From: Isochrysis galbana
Lineage: Eukaryota; Haptophyta; Isochrysidales; Isochrysidaceae
Direction of reading: 5' to 3'
Assembly (NCBI GenBank): GCA_018136815.1
Contig: CM030938.1
Coordinates: forward strand, 5,550,638 to 5,614,637
DNA length: 64,000 bases
The notes under the pieces were generated by a model. That model made no database searches and was not told where the DNA came from. It worked only from the letters and a program-made list of their open reading frames with translations. Below, piece by piece: positions 53,802 through 63,011 of this stretch; within the stretch, counting starts at the first letter, position 1, and every line of letters begins with the position of its first letter. A program made the translations under genes and the position numbers.

Positions 53802-54439
53802 TCTCGAGAGCGAGAGAGCGAGACCCCCTTTGCCTCGGCGCAGCCACACCGCCGCCACCACTCTCCCGCCTTCCCGCGCGCCCGAGTGAATAAATAGATT
53901 GGCCCCTTTTTTAGAAGTCTACCAACTCTTTCTCTTTATAGTTAGGGAACAGTCTTGAACTCCGGACCTCCCCCATCCCCCGCTCCGGGCTCCGGACCGG
54001 CGAAAACAAATCACAGGACGGCCGATGGGGAAGGGGGGAGGCGTTCTCGCTCGCGATGATGACATGCGGCAACTGCGGCAACCAACCTCTTCTTCTTCTT
54101 CTTTTCTTGTTTCTTGCTGTGTTTTTCCTAATAAAATGATCGCAGGCGCACCACAACCGTTCGTTGATTCGTTCGACCCACTTTCTCACTCTTTTTACCC
54201 CTGCCATCACAGCCCACAGCCCTAGGGGTAAATAGAAATATGCAGTTTTTTCACACTGGGGCTGGGGGTCGGTGCACCCCGCCCCCCCCGCAACCTGCAA
54301 CCTGGGCTCCTAAGTAGAGCACGAGGGGAGTTGCCATAAGGCGGGAAGAGAGGAAGAGGAAGGGATGTGGGCGTAGCTACAGTAGGTATCCCCATAGCCA
54401 CCAACCTACTTTTATAAGTGGGGGTCAATGGGGGCCTCG
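53802..54439. other. Region without a recognised gene
   Basis: Contains a short (CTT)n at 54086-54107 and C-rich or G-rich runs. No coding sequence is supported. Confidence 0.35.
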
Positions 54440-54790
54440 CGCCCCCCTCTCTCCATCGCGGACACCCCCCGGGGTGGGCCCGTACAATCAACCCCAGCCC
54501 CTGCCCTTTGGCAGGGGCTGGGCAATCAACACTCTGGCCCAGACCCCTAGTGGGCGCGGGCCGAGACTCGCACTCCCACGCCCAGCATGGGCCTGCCCTC
54601 GAGCTGACTCCCCCCCCTCCCCTGGTCGCCAGGCATACAGAGGCCACTGGGAGGCTCCAATGGCCAGCGTGGCAAGCGTGGGAGAGGCAGGGGGGGCCAG
54701 GGGCTGAGCCCCAGCCTCCACTGCCCCCTGAGCTGCCCTTGCTGGCCCTCTGGGAGCCCCCAAAGGCCCTCTGAGAGCAGGCCGTGGCGC
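54440..54790 (-). repeat. Dispersed repeat S, full copy with hairpin (inverted)
   Basis: The reverse complement of this stretch aligns with 39770-40135. The hairpin at 54493-54522 has arms CCCAGCCCCTGCC / GGCAGGGGCTGGG around CTTT. Compared with the other copy the outer base pair changes from T-A to C-G on both arms, so pairing is kept. 54791-55453 has no recognisable gene. Confidence 0.6.
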
Positions 54791-55453
54791 GCCGCATGGC
54801 GACGCGCCGCAGGGAGAGGGGCGGAGGAGAATGGAGAGAGGGAGAGGGGGGAATTTGCGCCCCCCCCGATGGAGTGCGGTAAGAAACGGGCCCCGTTTGC
54901 GTTAGCAAACGGGCGAAGGGGGGCGGCTGGCGACAGGAGGGGCGAGAAGAAGGGAGTGGCTCAAGACGTCCCTGTGGCAGGTATCGGGGGGCGCAGTCAT
55001 TTATTTCTTCGAGGACTGCTCGCGGCGCGAGCTGTAAGGGCCGTTCTGCTTCACGACGAGAGGTCCCTCCCCCCCCCCCCATGTTTTTCCCCGGAGAGTC
55101 GGCCGGCGTCGACCGGTCCGCCAGGGTTTTCCCTCATTGTAACTTGTGGGGAGTTATAATGGGAGCCGGGGGTTTGCGGGGGGGAGATTTGAAGGGATGC
55201 ATATGTGTATGTGTCTGTGCCATCACTTCAAGGCGTGCGGGCAAGTGCGCTGAGGGGTGTCGTGATAGTACCGGGCTAGTGGGAGTAGTGGTACTAACGC
55301 TCAGTTGTTTTATTATTATCCCCATAGCCACCGCGCGAGGCGAGAATTTTGACCTACCATTGGAACAAGTCCATAGTCACATTCCACTGATGACACAATA
55401 CAACACGCTGCGTGGACAGTGGGTTGTGTACCGGCAGCATGCATGGCTCACGT

Positions 55454-57175
55454 TCAGCGCAGTTTCAATGCTCCTGCTTTCTCGTCCTTGGCCTTTGCCT
55501 TTGGCCGTGCCGCTAGTAGAGTGGCGATTCTAGAGTCATTAAGAGCAAAATCGTGCTTCTGCCTCGCAGCCTTGTAATGGTTGTAGAGAGCTGAAAAATG
55601 CAGCATCCCGTCGTCGCGGCAGATCTCCACCCCGCAGACACGCGGCATACCACAGCAAACCACCTTTTGCGGTAGCAGTCTCAAAGGACACTGCGCTGCC
55701 ATCGACGCAAAACGCTCTGGCAGGCGGCCCGGGTACAAGCCGTTCGCCCCTCGCACTATTGGTTGCCGCAGAATCTCCGGGTAGGAGGCGTGCCGACCGT
55801 CCAAGGTGCGCACCGCGGGGCACGAGCCAATCACATCGCCAATGAAGGACGACATCATTTTGTTGAAAACCTGAGCGGGGCCATCCCCCTTGTCATATTC
55901 GGCGACGGGGTCTGCATCAAGGTACGGCGTCCCCCTCACCTTGGGCGTCGGCCAAGCGACATGCGGCCATACGAAACGTGCCAACCGCGCACGCATACCG
56001 TTAGAGAAGCGCACGTCGCTGGAAAGGTTGAGCACATCATGCACGTGCAAGGGCCACACGTGGTGCGACCACTCTTGGGCCCCAGCTTCCCGTAATTCCG
56101 CAGAATACCAGGACCAGTTCCGATCGATCTCTGCGAAGCTGGCCACCACGCCCGTGCGAGCCGCAAACCACCAGTCGTGGAGGAAATATGCGCGGCTGTA
56201 CATCACCATCGAGTGATTCTTCCTCGCGGCCATTTTGTGACTAGGCCGGCAATAGCTGACGACACGCGCAAAGTAGCGCGCTCTGTCGTTTCTGGCTTGC
56301 TGCTTCCCCACGGCTTGGGGCGTAACACCGAGCAGCTGCGAGCCTGTGGGGAAGCGAGAAACGTTGCGCTCGAGGGGCCCGCACACAGAATGAACGAAGG
56401 TCTGGTCCGATTCTGTCGAGGCGCTGGTGCGGCAGCAGGCCGTGTTGAACCAGATGTATGCTGGCGAGAAGTCCTCAAGCCGAACCGGAGCCCCGACGAC
56501 GAGGTCAAGTCGCATAGTGAGAACAATGGAGAACGCGCGCCCCCTCGCGCGCTCGTACTCCGAAACCAGCGCAGCCGCGCGTCCGATGGAGCGCGCTTGG
56601 GACTGCACCCGGTTGTGCACCTCAAGCGGTTGGTGGAGTGACCGGCGGAGCGCGGTGCCATAGACACCGTCGATCAGTGAGGCAAGCTCAGGGTTCCACG
56701 AATGGATGAACACGTCAACACCCCCGGCAGCCTCGTTGGCACGCACGATGAATTCCAGCTGCGTTAGCCCGGCGAGCGTTGCGAGCCGGCGGCTGCCTCC
56801 GCGCAGCACGCGGATCGCGTCAGTTGCCGATGCCTCGACAGCCCCCACCATACCGTGTAGCAGCAGTGCGAACCTGCCGCCGCCAGCTACGCTCGCTGAA
56901 TGTGGATCCTGCTCGCCGGAGGTGGGCGCTGGGCGCCCGTCCTGCACCACGTGCTGCACGCGAGCCGATCTGCTTGCACCGTTATGGGCTGCTGATGAAG
57001 TTGACGGAGAAGCGTGCCGCAGAAGAGAAGGAGATGAGTGTGCGGCCGACAGAAAGTGGTCTCTTTCGACAGCTGCAAGAAGGGGAGTTGCACTACGGCT
57101 CCCGCTCTTCCAAGGAGGTTGAGTAGTGCGGAAAAATGGATGTGACCTCGAGAGTGGCGATGGCTGCGAACCCAT
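55454..57175 (-). CDS. Glycosyltransferase-like protein, single exon
   Basis: A 573-residue frame from the ATG at 57175, uninterrupted and with balanced composition. After about 98 Ser/Arg-rich residues a compact domain starts: GRFALLLHGMVGAVEAS, VDVFIHSWNPELASLIDG, then QPLEVHNRVQSQARSI, LVSEYERARGRAFSIVLTMR followed by LDLV. This pattern (a first beta strand, a VFIHSW block, a long helix, then an R-D-pair strand) resembles uncharacterised glycosyltransferases of capsule and cell-surface glycan pathways. The middle part (RKNHSMVMYSRAYFLHDWWF, ATGVVASFAEIDRNWSWYSA-type sequence) and a Cys-rich end (CCGMPRVCGVEICRDD) are consistent with a secretory-pathway enzyme, although no clear signal anchor is visible, so the start may be incomplete. 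The family call is moderate; donor and acceptor are unknown. Confidence 0.6.
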   Translation of the reverse strand: MGSQPSPLSRSHPFFRTTQPPWKSGSRSATPLLAAVERDHFLSAAHSSPSLLRHASPSTSSAAHNGASRSARVQHVVQDGRPAPTSGEQDPHSASVAGGGRFALLLHGMVGAVEASATDAIRVLRGGSRRLATLAGLTQLEFIVRANEAAGGVDVFIHSWNPELASLIDGVYGTALRRSLHQPLEVHNRVQSQARSIGRAAALVSEYERARGRAFSIVLTMRLDLVVGAPVRLEDFSPAYIWFNTACCRTSASTESDQTFVHSVCGPLERNVSRFPTGSQLLGVTPQAVGKQQARNDRARYFARVVSYCRPSHKMAARKNHSMVMYSRAYFLHDWWFAARTGVVASFAEIDRNWSWYSAELREAGAQEWSHHVWPLHVHDVLNLSSDVRFSNGMRARLARFVWPHVAWPTPKVRGTPYLDADPVAEYDKGDGPAQVFNKMMSSFIGDVIGSCPAVRTLDGRHASYPEILRQPIVRGANGLYPGRLPERFASMAAQCPLRLLPQKVVCCGMPRVCGVEICRDDGMLHFSALYNHYKAARQKHDFALNDSRIATLLAARPKAKAKDEKAGALKLR

Positions 57176-57690
57176 CGTACGTGGGGCGTGCAGAGGTGAG
57201 GTCGAGAGATTTGGTGGGGGGGAGGGAGAAAGGGGGGGGGAGGGGGGGGGAGGGGGGGCTTAGCTATCGGAAAAGCTAGAGCGTATTGTCAAACAGAGTA
57301 TTGAGTTCACATGAAGTGTACTCCATATGAACGTCGTTCACGTGAACTAGCCTGTCATCGTGGAACAAGCTGGTTTCAAACTTGTTTACGAAGTTGGTCG
57401 CAAATTCGTGGACACTTGTGTACATCCCTGTTTACGGCATTCGCAGGTGGGCTAGGCTAAGTGTGACTTGGACTTCGAGATCGAGAAAAGGAGAGAGGGC
57501 GCTCCATTACCATTACCCAACGGATAAAAAGGTACCGTACTCACGGCTCACGGCGTGCACTTGACGAAGGCTTCTAGACGCACGCACGGCGTGCACATCC
57601 AGACGAAGTTTCCATGCGCACGCATTACCACCGACGGAAGAAACATCCAGAGAAACCAGGGTTTCCGAAAGTGACACCTACATAACCAGG
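57176..57690. other. Intergenic region with G-rich run
   Basis: G-runs at 57210-57258, then AT-richer sequence with inverted TTCACGTGAA-type words (57318-57348). No gene is recognised; the LINE fragment may extend leftward without an open frame. Confidence 0.35.
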
Positions 57691-58626
57691 ATGAACAATA
57701 TATGGATATATACGAACACTAACTATCTAGGCGAAATTACGGACACAACCACAGTAGTAGAACCGGGCGATGAGAGACACTACCACACCCTCGCGAAATG
57801 GGGAGATGGGCTGAAAGGCCCAAAACACTTGGAATACCCCCTAGCGGACGAGTACACACTCGACGAGAAGACTCAGCTGGACGAAGCCACCGTGTCCGAC
57901 ATAACGCGGGTGATTATAAAGAACGGCCCCCAGGCCAAACCCCAGCCAGCACGCGAAGCGTGGACTCGGAAACTGGAGCTAACGCACGAAGAGTGGAAGC
58001 ACGTGGCAAAACTCTACACCCACCCACTGCTAAAACACACAGACAAACACCCTCATTTTAAACACATTACACACAGAAGAATTGGCACACGCAACCGATT
58101 CGCGGCGGCGACCACCACGAAGTGTAGACTATGCGGAAAGCACCGCGAAAACTCAACGCACCTGGCCAGGTGCCCCTCCACACTTCAGATCTTTCAAACC
58201 ATAGAGGCCGTGGCGGGATACACCCCCGCAAGAAACAGATCGCCGGCTCAGAAAACCAAAGACAAACTCTTCGCATACCCAAACTCGCATACGCCGGACA
58301 GCCTAAAAGCCCTCTACCTCATAGCATGGAGGTACATAATAGGCGACTTCTACAGAGTAGAATTCGACCAATATACCTTCCACCACGTGCCGGTCATTGA
58401 AAGGACTTTGAACAGATTCACGGTCCTCATTAGAGGCCTTGAGCCCCCGGAAGGAATCTCAATCGCACGTACGAACAAGGCTTCCCAAGGCAGGAAGCCG
58501 AAGATCAAGTCATCACGGGAACTCAGCACCCCTATCTTTACGACTAACGATAAAGGAGCCCTTGTCATGAGCACAAATCTATCTCTAATAGCTCAAGCGC
58601 TCAACTTGGCGGAACGGCTATCCTAA
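57691..58626 (+). CDS. C-terminal region of a non-LTR retrotransposon ORF
   Basis: A 311-residue frame, A- and C-rich and therefore compositionally unlike its GC-rich neighbours. It contains a Cys/His cluster (CRLCGKHRENSTHLARC) of the type found after the reverse transcriptase in many non-LTR retrotransposons. Around it are WTRKLELTHEEWKHVAKLY, RRIGTRNRFA and ALYLIAWRYIIGDFYRVEF. The RT core is not present, so this would be a 5'-truncated insertion, as is common for LINEs. About 190 bases of possible 3' UTR (58627-58816) follow without a poly-A tail and end exactly where gypsy gag sequence begins. The identity rests on the zinc cluster and context; an unrelated mobile-element protein is possible. 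Confidence 0.5.
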   Translation: MNNIWIYTNTNYLGEITDTTTVVEPGDERHYHTLAKWGDGLKGPKHLEYPLADEYTLDEKTQLDEATVSDITRVIIKNGPQAKPQPAREAWTRKLELTHEEWKHVAKLYTHPLLKHTDKHPHFKHITHRRIGTRNRFAAATTTKCRLCGKHRENSTHLARCPSTLQIFQTIEAVAGYTPARNRSPAQKTKDKLFAYPNSHTPDSLKALYLIAWRYIIGDFYRVEFDQYTFHHVPVIERTLNRFTVLIRGLEPPEGISIARTNKASQGRKPKIKSSRELSTPIFTTNDKGALVMSTNLSLIAQALNLAERLS

Positions 58627-58816
58627 TCGCAAGAGGCCCCCCGCGACCCGCGCCCTACTAACCGGACAAATGCCCATAGCTACGCTAAACTGCGAAATGC
58701 AAGCGCCCGTCACCCAACACGAAAAGTAAATACACAACAACCGGTAGCCCGATGGCGTAAGAAGAAGTAGGGAGGAAAGCCACCAGGAATCGGTATACGC
58801 CGCCTGTCACCGGAGA

Positions 58817-59131
58817 CTGTCAGAGCAAGGCTGATCTCACTCTTGGAGATTGCCTGCGAGGGCGCGCCGGCAGCTAGCGCGGAATGCGGTTCTTGGTGGG
58901 AGCTCATGGAGCTTTCCTCGGGGGTGACTACGGGCATGGTGATCGACGCACGACGTACGACGCACGGAGGGCGCGGAAGTGTGGAAGGAGGCTTGTGGGA
59001 GGTGGTGGCAGGCGACTGGGGGTGGCTCAGGCGCGTGCTTGACTTGTATTGACTCGTTGACTCGGGGTATAGACTCGGGAACTCGGGGGGACTCGCTTGG
59101 GAACACGGTGGGCCCCGCCGAAGTTGCTACA
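58817..59131 (-). pseudogene. Gag N-terminal fragment of the gypsy family
   Basis: Nearly identical to 15899-16215 of the gypsy element. It covers the gag ATG (MPVVTPEESSMSSHQEPHS on the minus strand) and its upstream leader, and stops at 58817 where the LINE-type sequence begins. At 59132-59366 a different leader sequence of 235 bases follows, unrelated to 16216-16778. Confidence 0.85.
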
Positions 59132-59366
59132 AAAAGCTCGAGGGCACGGAGCCACACAAACTAACCCAAACGGGGCGAAAACTAACCACACCTGGACGGA
59201 CGGCCAGGCGTCGGCACCAGGGCAACTCAGCAACGCGCAGACATGCGACGGAGGGGAGGCCACACAACGAGGGCAGATCTCGTTGGGGAGATATGACCGA
59301 TAGACGAGAGAAGACAAAATACGGTCATGAAACATTTGATGACATCAAGAGAATGTAAGAGAAGAG

Positions 59367-59879
59367 GGCCGGAGGCGACGGACGGCACGCCGAGGGAAAG
59401 AACCTGCCGCGGGGGGGGGGCGAGGGACCGAGGGCACGGCGGGGCAGCGTGGGAGGGCGCGAGGCCAATCTCGGAGCGAGATCGCGTCCTTTCCCTCGCG
59501 GAGCGCGGAGAGATCCCCCACGAGATATCTTGGGACTACCGGAGAATGTTTTGGACGAATCTTCCTGCCGTCGGCCGAGGAGAGGCGGACGGAGAGAGAG
59601 AGAGAGAGAGTCTCGCAGAGCGACTGCAGAACGAGAAGTCGAAGTCATGCCGATTTATTACCTTAAACGAGCCAACAATTATAGTAACAGCAAAACAAAA
59701 TTCGAATCGCAAATTTCGAGACCAAAATCTGCAAACCTGGACTTGAGACCATGGGGAATCCGAATCTGTGTGCCTTGTGCGTCAGCGGCAACACGGGGAA
59801 CTGTTCAATTGTAATTGTGAGCGCGCACCTTACACGAATATTCATGCCTACAGCCTTCAGATGGGCAGGAATACAACAG
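59367..59879 (-). repeat. LTR fragment of the gypsy family
   Basis: Matches 16779-17291 throughout, including the short (GA)n run and the minus-strand start TGTTGTATTCCTGC. The (GA)n is shorter here and a TAC insertion is present near 59536. The R/U5-side part of the LTR seen at 16522-16778 is missing. Confidence 0.85.
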
Positions 59880-60735
59880 AGACTCACTACACCCAGCCCC
59901 TAAGTAGAGCACGAGGGGACGAGCCGCAAGGCAGGTGTAGGGGGGATAAGGGAAGCGGGCGTGGCTGCATAGAGTCTGTGCAGGGTCGCGCGCGCGACGA
60001 GAATATTAAGAAGTTTTTTTTTCCATGCGCACGCATTGCGTCCCCGCGCGGGGGACCTTATCTGAAGAAAGCGCGCTGGCGCCGGGACGCCGTGCCTGCG
60101 CATGGAAACTTTCTCATGTGCATTGTGCACTGTGCATATCGCACATGCCTCGAAGTGATTGTGATTGCAACTCATCTCTCATCGCACCTGTGTCACACCT
60201 GTCCCATGTTACTATTTACTACACATATATAGAAAGCGGTGGAATAATAACTTTACCCCCGGGCGAGTTTCGGGTGACCCCCCCCCCCCCCGCCCTCTGC
60301 TCCCCCCTCCCGCCCCCTCCGAGGCTCGGGCCCCTACCTCCCCTGCTCTTCTCCTCGTACGCTGAGCTCATAGGACAGGGCGGCACAAGCATAAAGGCAA
60401 AGGCGTCGAGCGTCGAGCCGTGCTGCATGAACATGAATTACTATTTAAATAGACATTACATGTATACTAGTATTTTATAGTTCAAATTTCGATAGGTACT
60501 TTAAGTTTGAATGCAGTTTACTACGTAGTAAAAAGAACATTTCACAGATTTCGCATGGTCCTCTTTCGACAGAACGCGACCTTACTGCTTACTGCTTACT
60601 CCTTACTACCACCCTCTTCAGATGTTTTTTTTTAGGATTTCAGACTGCCACGAACGACAACAAGAAGAGATCTAACGCCCTCCCTTTCCCTTCCTTGCCT
60701 CTGTGCCTCGCCCGCGGCTCTACCCCCCCACTTCC
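59880..60735. other. Region without a recognised gene
   Basis: The first about 130 bases (CCCTAAGTAGAGCACGAGG ... GAGAATATTAAGAAG) are a distant relative of repeat R. The rest is C-rich or AT-rich DNA without coding signals and probably includes the promoter of the hydrolase gene to the right. Confidence 0.4.
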
Positions 60736-60739
60736 TCTC

Positions 60740-61109
60740 TCTCCCTCGCTCTCCCTCTCCCTCCCTCTCTCTCTCCCCCTCTCCCTCTCCCTCTCCCTCT
60801 CCCTCTCCCTCTCCCTCTCCCTCTCCCTCTCCCTCTCCCTCTCCCTCTCCCTCTCCCTCTCCCTCTCCCTCTCCCTCTCCCTCTCCCTCTCCCTCTCCCT
60901 CTCCCTCTCCCTCTCCCTCTCCCTCTCCCTCTCCCTCTCCCTCTCCCTCTCCCTCTCCCTCTCCCTCTCCCTCTCCCTCTCCCTCTCCCTCTCCCTCTCC
61001 CTCTCCCTCTCCCTCTCCCTCTCCCTCTCCCTCTCCCTCTCCCTCTCCCTCTCCCTCTCCCTCTCCCTCTCCCTCTCCCTCTCCCTCTCCCTCTCCCTCT
61101 CCCTCTCCA
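60740..61109. repeat. (CTCCCT)n microsatellite immediately upstream of a start codon
   Basis: About 60 copies of a six-base CTCCCT unit, the last ending three bases before the ATG of the hydrolase at 61112. Each strand is open through the whole array because the unit is a multiple of three and lacks stop codons, giving spurious Leu-Ser/Leu-Pro and Glu-Arg/Gly-Glu frames. Confidence 0.95.
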
Positions 61110-61111
61110 CG

Positions 61112-62407
61112 ATGCGCTGGCCCTTTCTTTCCTTCCTCTCCTCCCCCGCCGACTCGGACGACTGCCCCATCCCCCTGTGGCGCCATCCCGAGATAGGGCT
61201 GCTCGATTGGGCTCTCAACCTCCTCTTCCCTCTCATCGCTCCCCTCAATACTTCCGTCGCAGCGCTCCGCCTGCAGAGAGGAGATCTCTCCCCACTGATC
61301 AAGCTGAGAGCGGGGCTGGAGAAACATGAGGTGCCTCTCTACGAGAGGGCTGTGCAAGGTTGGCAGAGGGAGGAGGTGCTGCTCAAGCGGGAGGACGGCT
61401 CAGTGCTCCGTCTGCTTCTGCATACGCCACCACGGGCGCCGAGGGAGAGCAGGAAGGCGCTGCCAACTGTGCTTTTCTTCCACGGGGGTGGGTACAATCT
61501 GGGCGGTGCGAGGGATTCGTGGGGTGCTACGTTGATTGCAGAGTTGGCGAACGAGGGAAAGGCGCCGCCGTTTGCATGGGCGGGCGTCGAGTACCGTCTT
61601 GCGCCCGAGGCACAGTACCCTGCGGCAGCAGAGGATGGAGCGGCCGCGCTCGACGCGCTCAAACAAGAGGCCTTCTTCAAGCCGAGGGGGCTCTCGGGTG
61701 TGGTGCACTTGGCGGGCGTGTCGGCAGGCGCAGGACTGGCAGCTACAGTTGCTGCCGATGCCCTTGACAGGGGCATTGACGTACCGACACTTGTACTCGC
61801 CCACCCGATGCTTAACCCACGCGAGGTGAAGCTGACAAGCCCATAGGAACCGCCGCCGATTTTTGAATGGAAGCCATGGACTGCAAAGTAGGACAGGTGG
61901 CGGCGAATATAATTGGTTGCGAGGGTTGTTTTGAACAGGAGCGCGTGCAATCCGCATTCCTGTCTCCACAGCACAGTCTAATGTGTCTGGCTCCACTTGA
62001 ATGCCCTATCACAGGCTGCTGATTTGCACGGCTCCTACTTAAAGAACTCAACAACGGGCTTGGCTACTGTGGAGTGGCTGCGATGGTCGTGGGAAGTGTA
62101 CTTTCCAACTAATTTGCCTCGACTGCCACCACGCTGGGAGCGAGTCAAGCCTGGCAAGCTGTTGTGCACCGGTACGGCTGGTGAGGTATCGGCGCCAAGA
62201 ATGCGCATGCCTAGAACGCTCGTCGCCGTCGCGACTGCCGATCCCATGCTCGACGAAGGTCTCGCGTGCGCCGACGCACTTCGAGAGGTTGGCGCATTGG
62301 AGGACCTACTTTACTCGAAAGGGTCTCACAGCCTCTCGTTGCAACTCGACATCAAGGCACGTACAGATCTCAAGGAGAAGTGGGCAGCTATGCTTGCTTC
62401 TGTATAG
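61112..62407 (+). CDS. Alpha/beta hydrolase (hormone-sensitive-lipase-like), two exons
   Basis: Exon 1 (61112-61825) and exon 2 (62015-62407) join in phase 0 across a GT-AG intron (GTGAAG ... ATCACAG) to 368 residues. Exon 1 has the oxyanion motif [31 protein letters not shown] and the nucleophile elbow [12 protein letters not shown]. Exon 2 supplies the acid ([13 protein letters not shown]) and the histidine ([10 protein letters not shown]). This is the GDXG/HSL family of carboxylester hydrolases, so an esterase or lipase on small acyl esters is likely; the substrate is not known. The N-terminal 90 residues ([17 protein letters not shown]) could form a membrane-associated or lid helix. The start is preceded by the (CTCCCT)n array, through which the frame remains open, so translation upstream of the ATG is theoretically possible. 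Confidence 0.85.
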
Positions 62408-63011
62408 CTGAGCGGATCTGACCAAAGGCGTGGCGAACTTACCCCTCCGGATCATATAGACTCGCGCACAACACGCGCGCTATCGGCTCACCGCCAACGC
62501 AACCATCGCCGGCGTCGTGCTCTCAACGGGCCCGATCTGTACCAGCATCGGCATATTCGTCGGAGCACTTACTCAGGCCTCACGCACCATAAGGACTTCA
62601 ACATATGTTTCACTCATATTAGAGCCTTCCAGCCTGCACAGTACAATGCCATGGGCATGGAGGCCTTTCACCTGAGCGCGTGACCTACGCGACGAGCCGC
62701 CCTGATCTTCTCACACAGGGTAGGTGATGCAGTGCCACATGCACCCACCCGCTCATGCTACATCGGAGGCACACCCGGCAAACTGCTGCTCAGCAGTCCT
62801 ACCCGAGCGGCGTTTCACTCCCGTCGCCGCTCGAGGCCACAGCAGCGTGCCATAGCGGCTCGGCCGAGCCTCATACCACCCGGTAAGGAACGAGATACCC
62901 CCCTTTGATCGGGTATCCCCCGGCCCACACGTATCTGCCTCGCCCTGTGCTTTTGCTTGGCCTTGCCTGGCCGGCTCGAATGCCAATCAACAAATGCTAT
63001 TCATTGCCTAA
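62408..63011. other. Region without a recognised gene
   Basis: Downstream of the hydrolase stop. Reading frames on both strands are short and carry no known domain. Confidence 0.3.

Noticed and set aside
60632-61357. Glu-Gly and Glu-Arg repeat proteins on the minus strand, and Pro-Leu frames on the plus strand
   Set aside because: All are readings of the (CTCCCT)n array; only the hydrolase frame after the ATG at 61112 has real domains.
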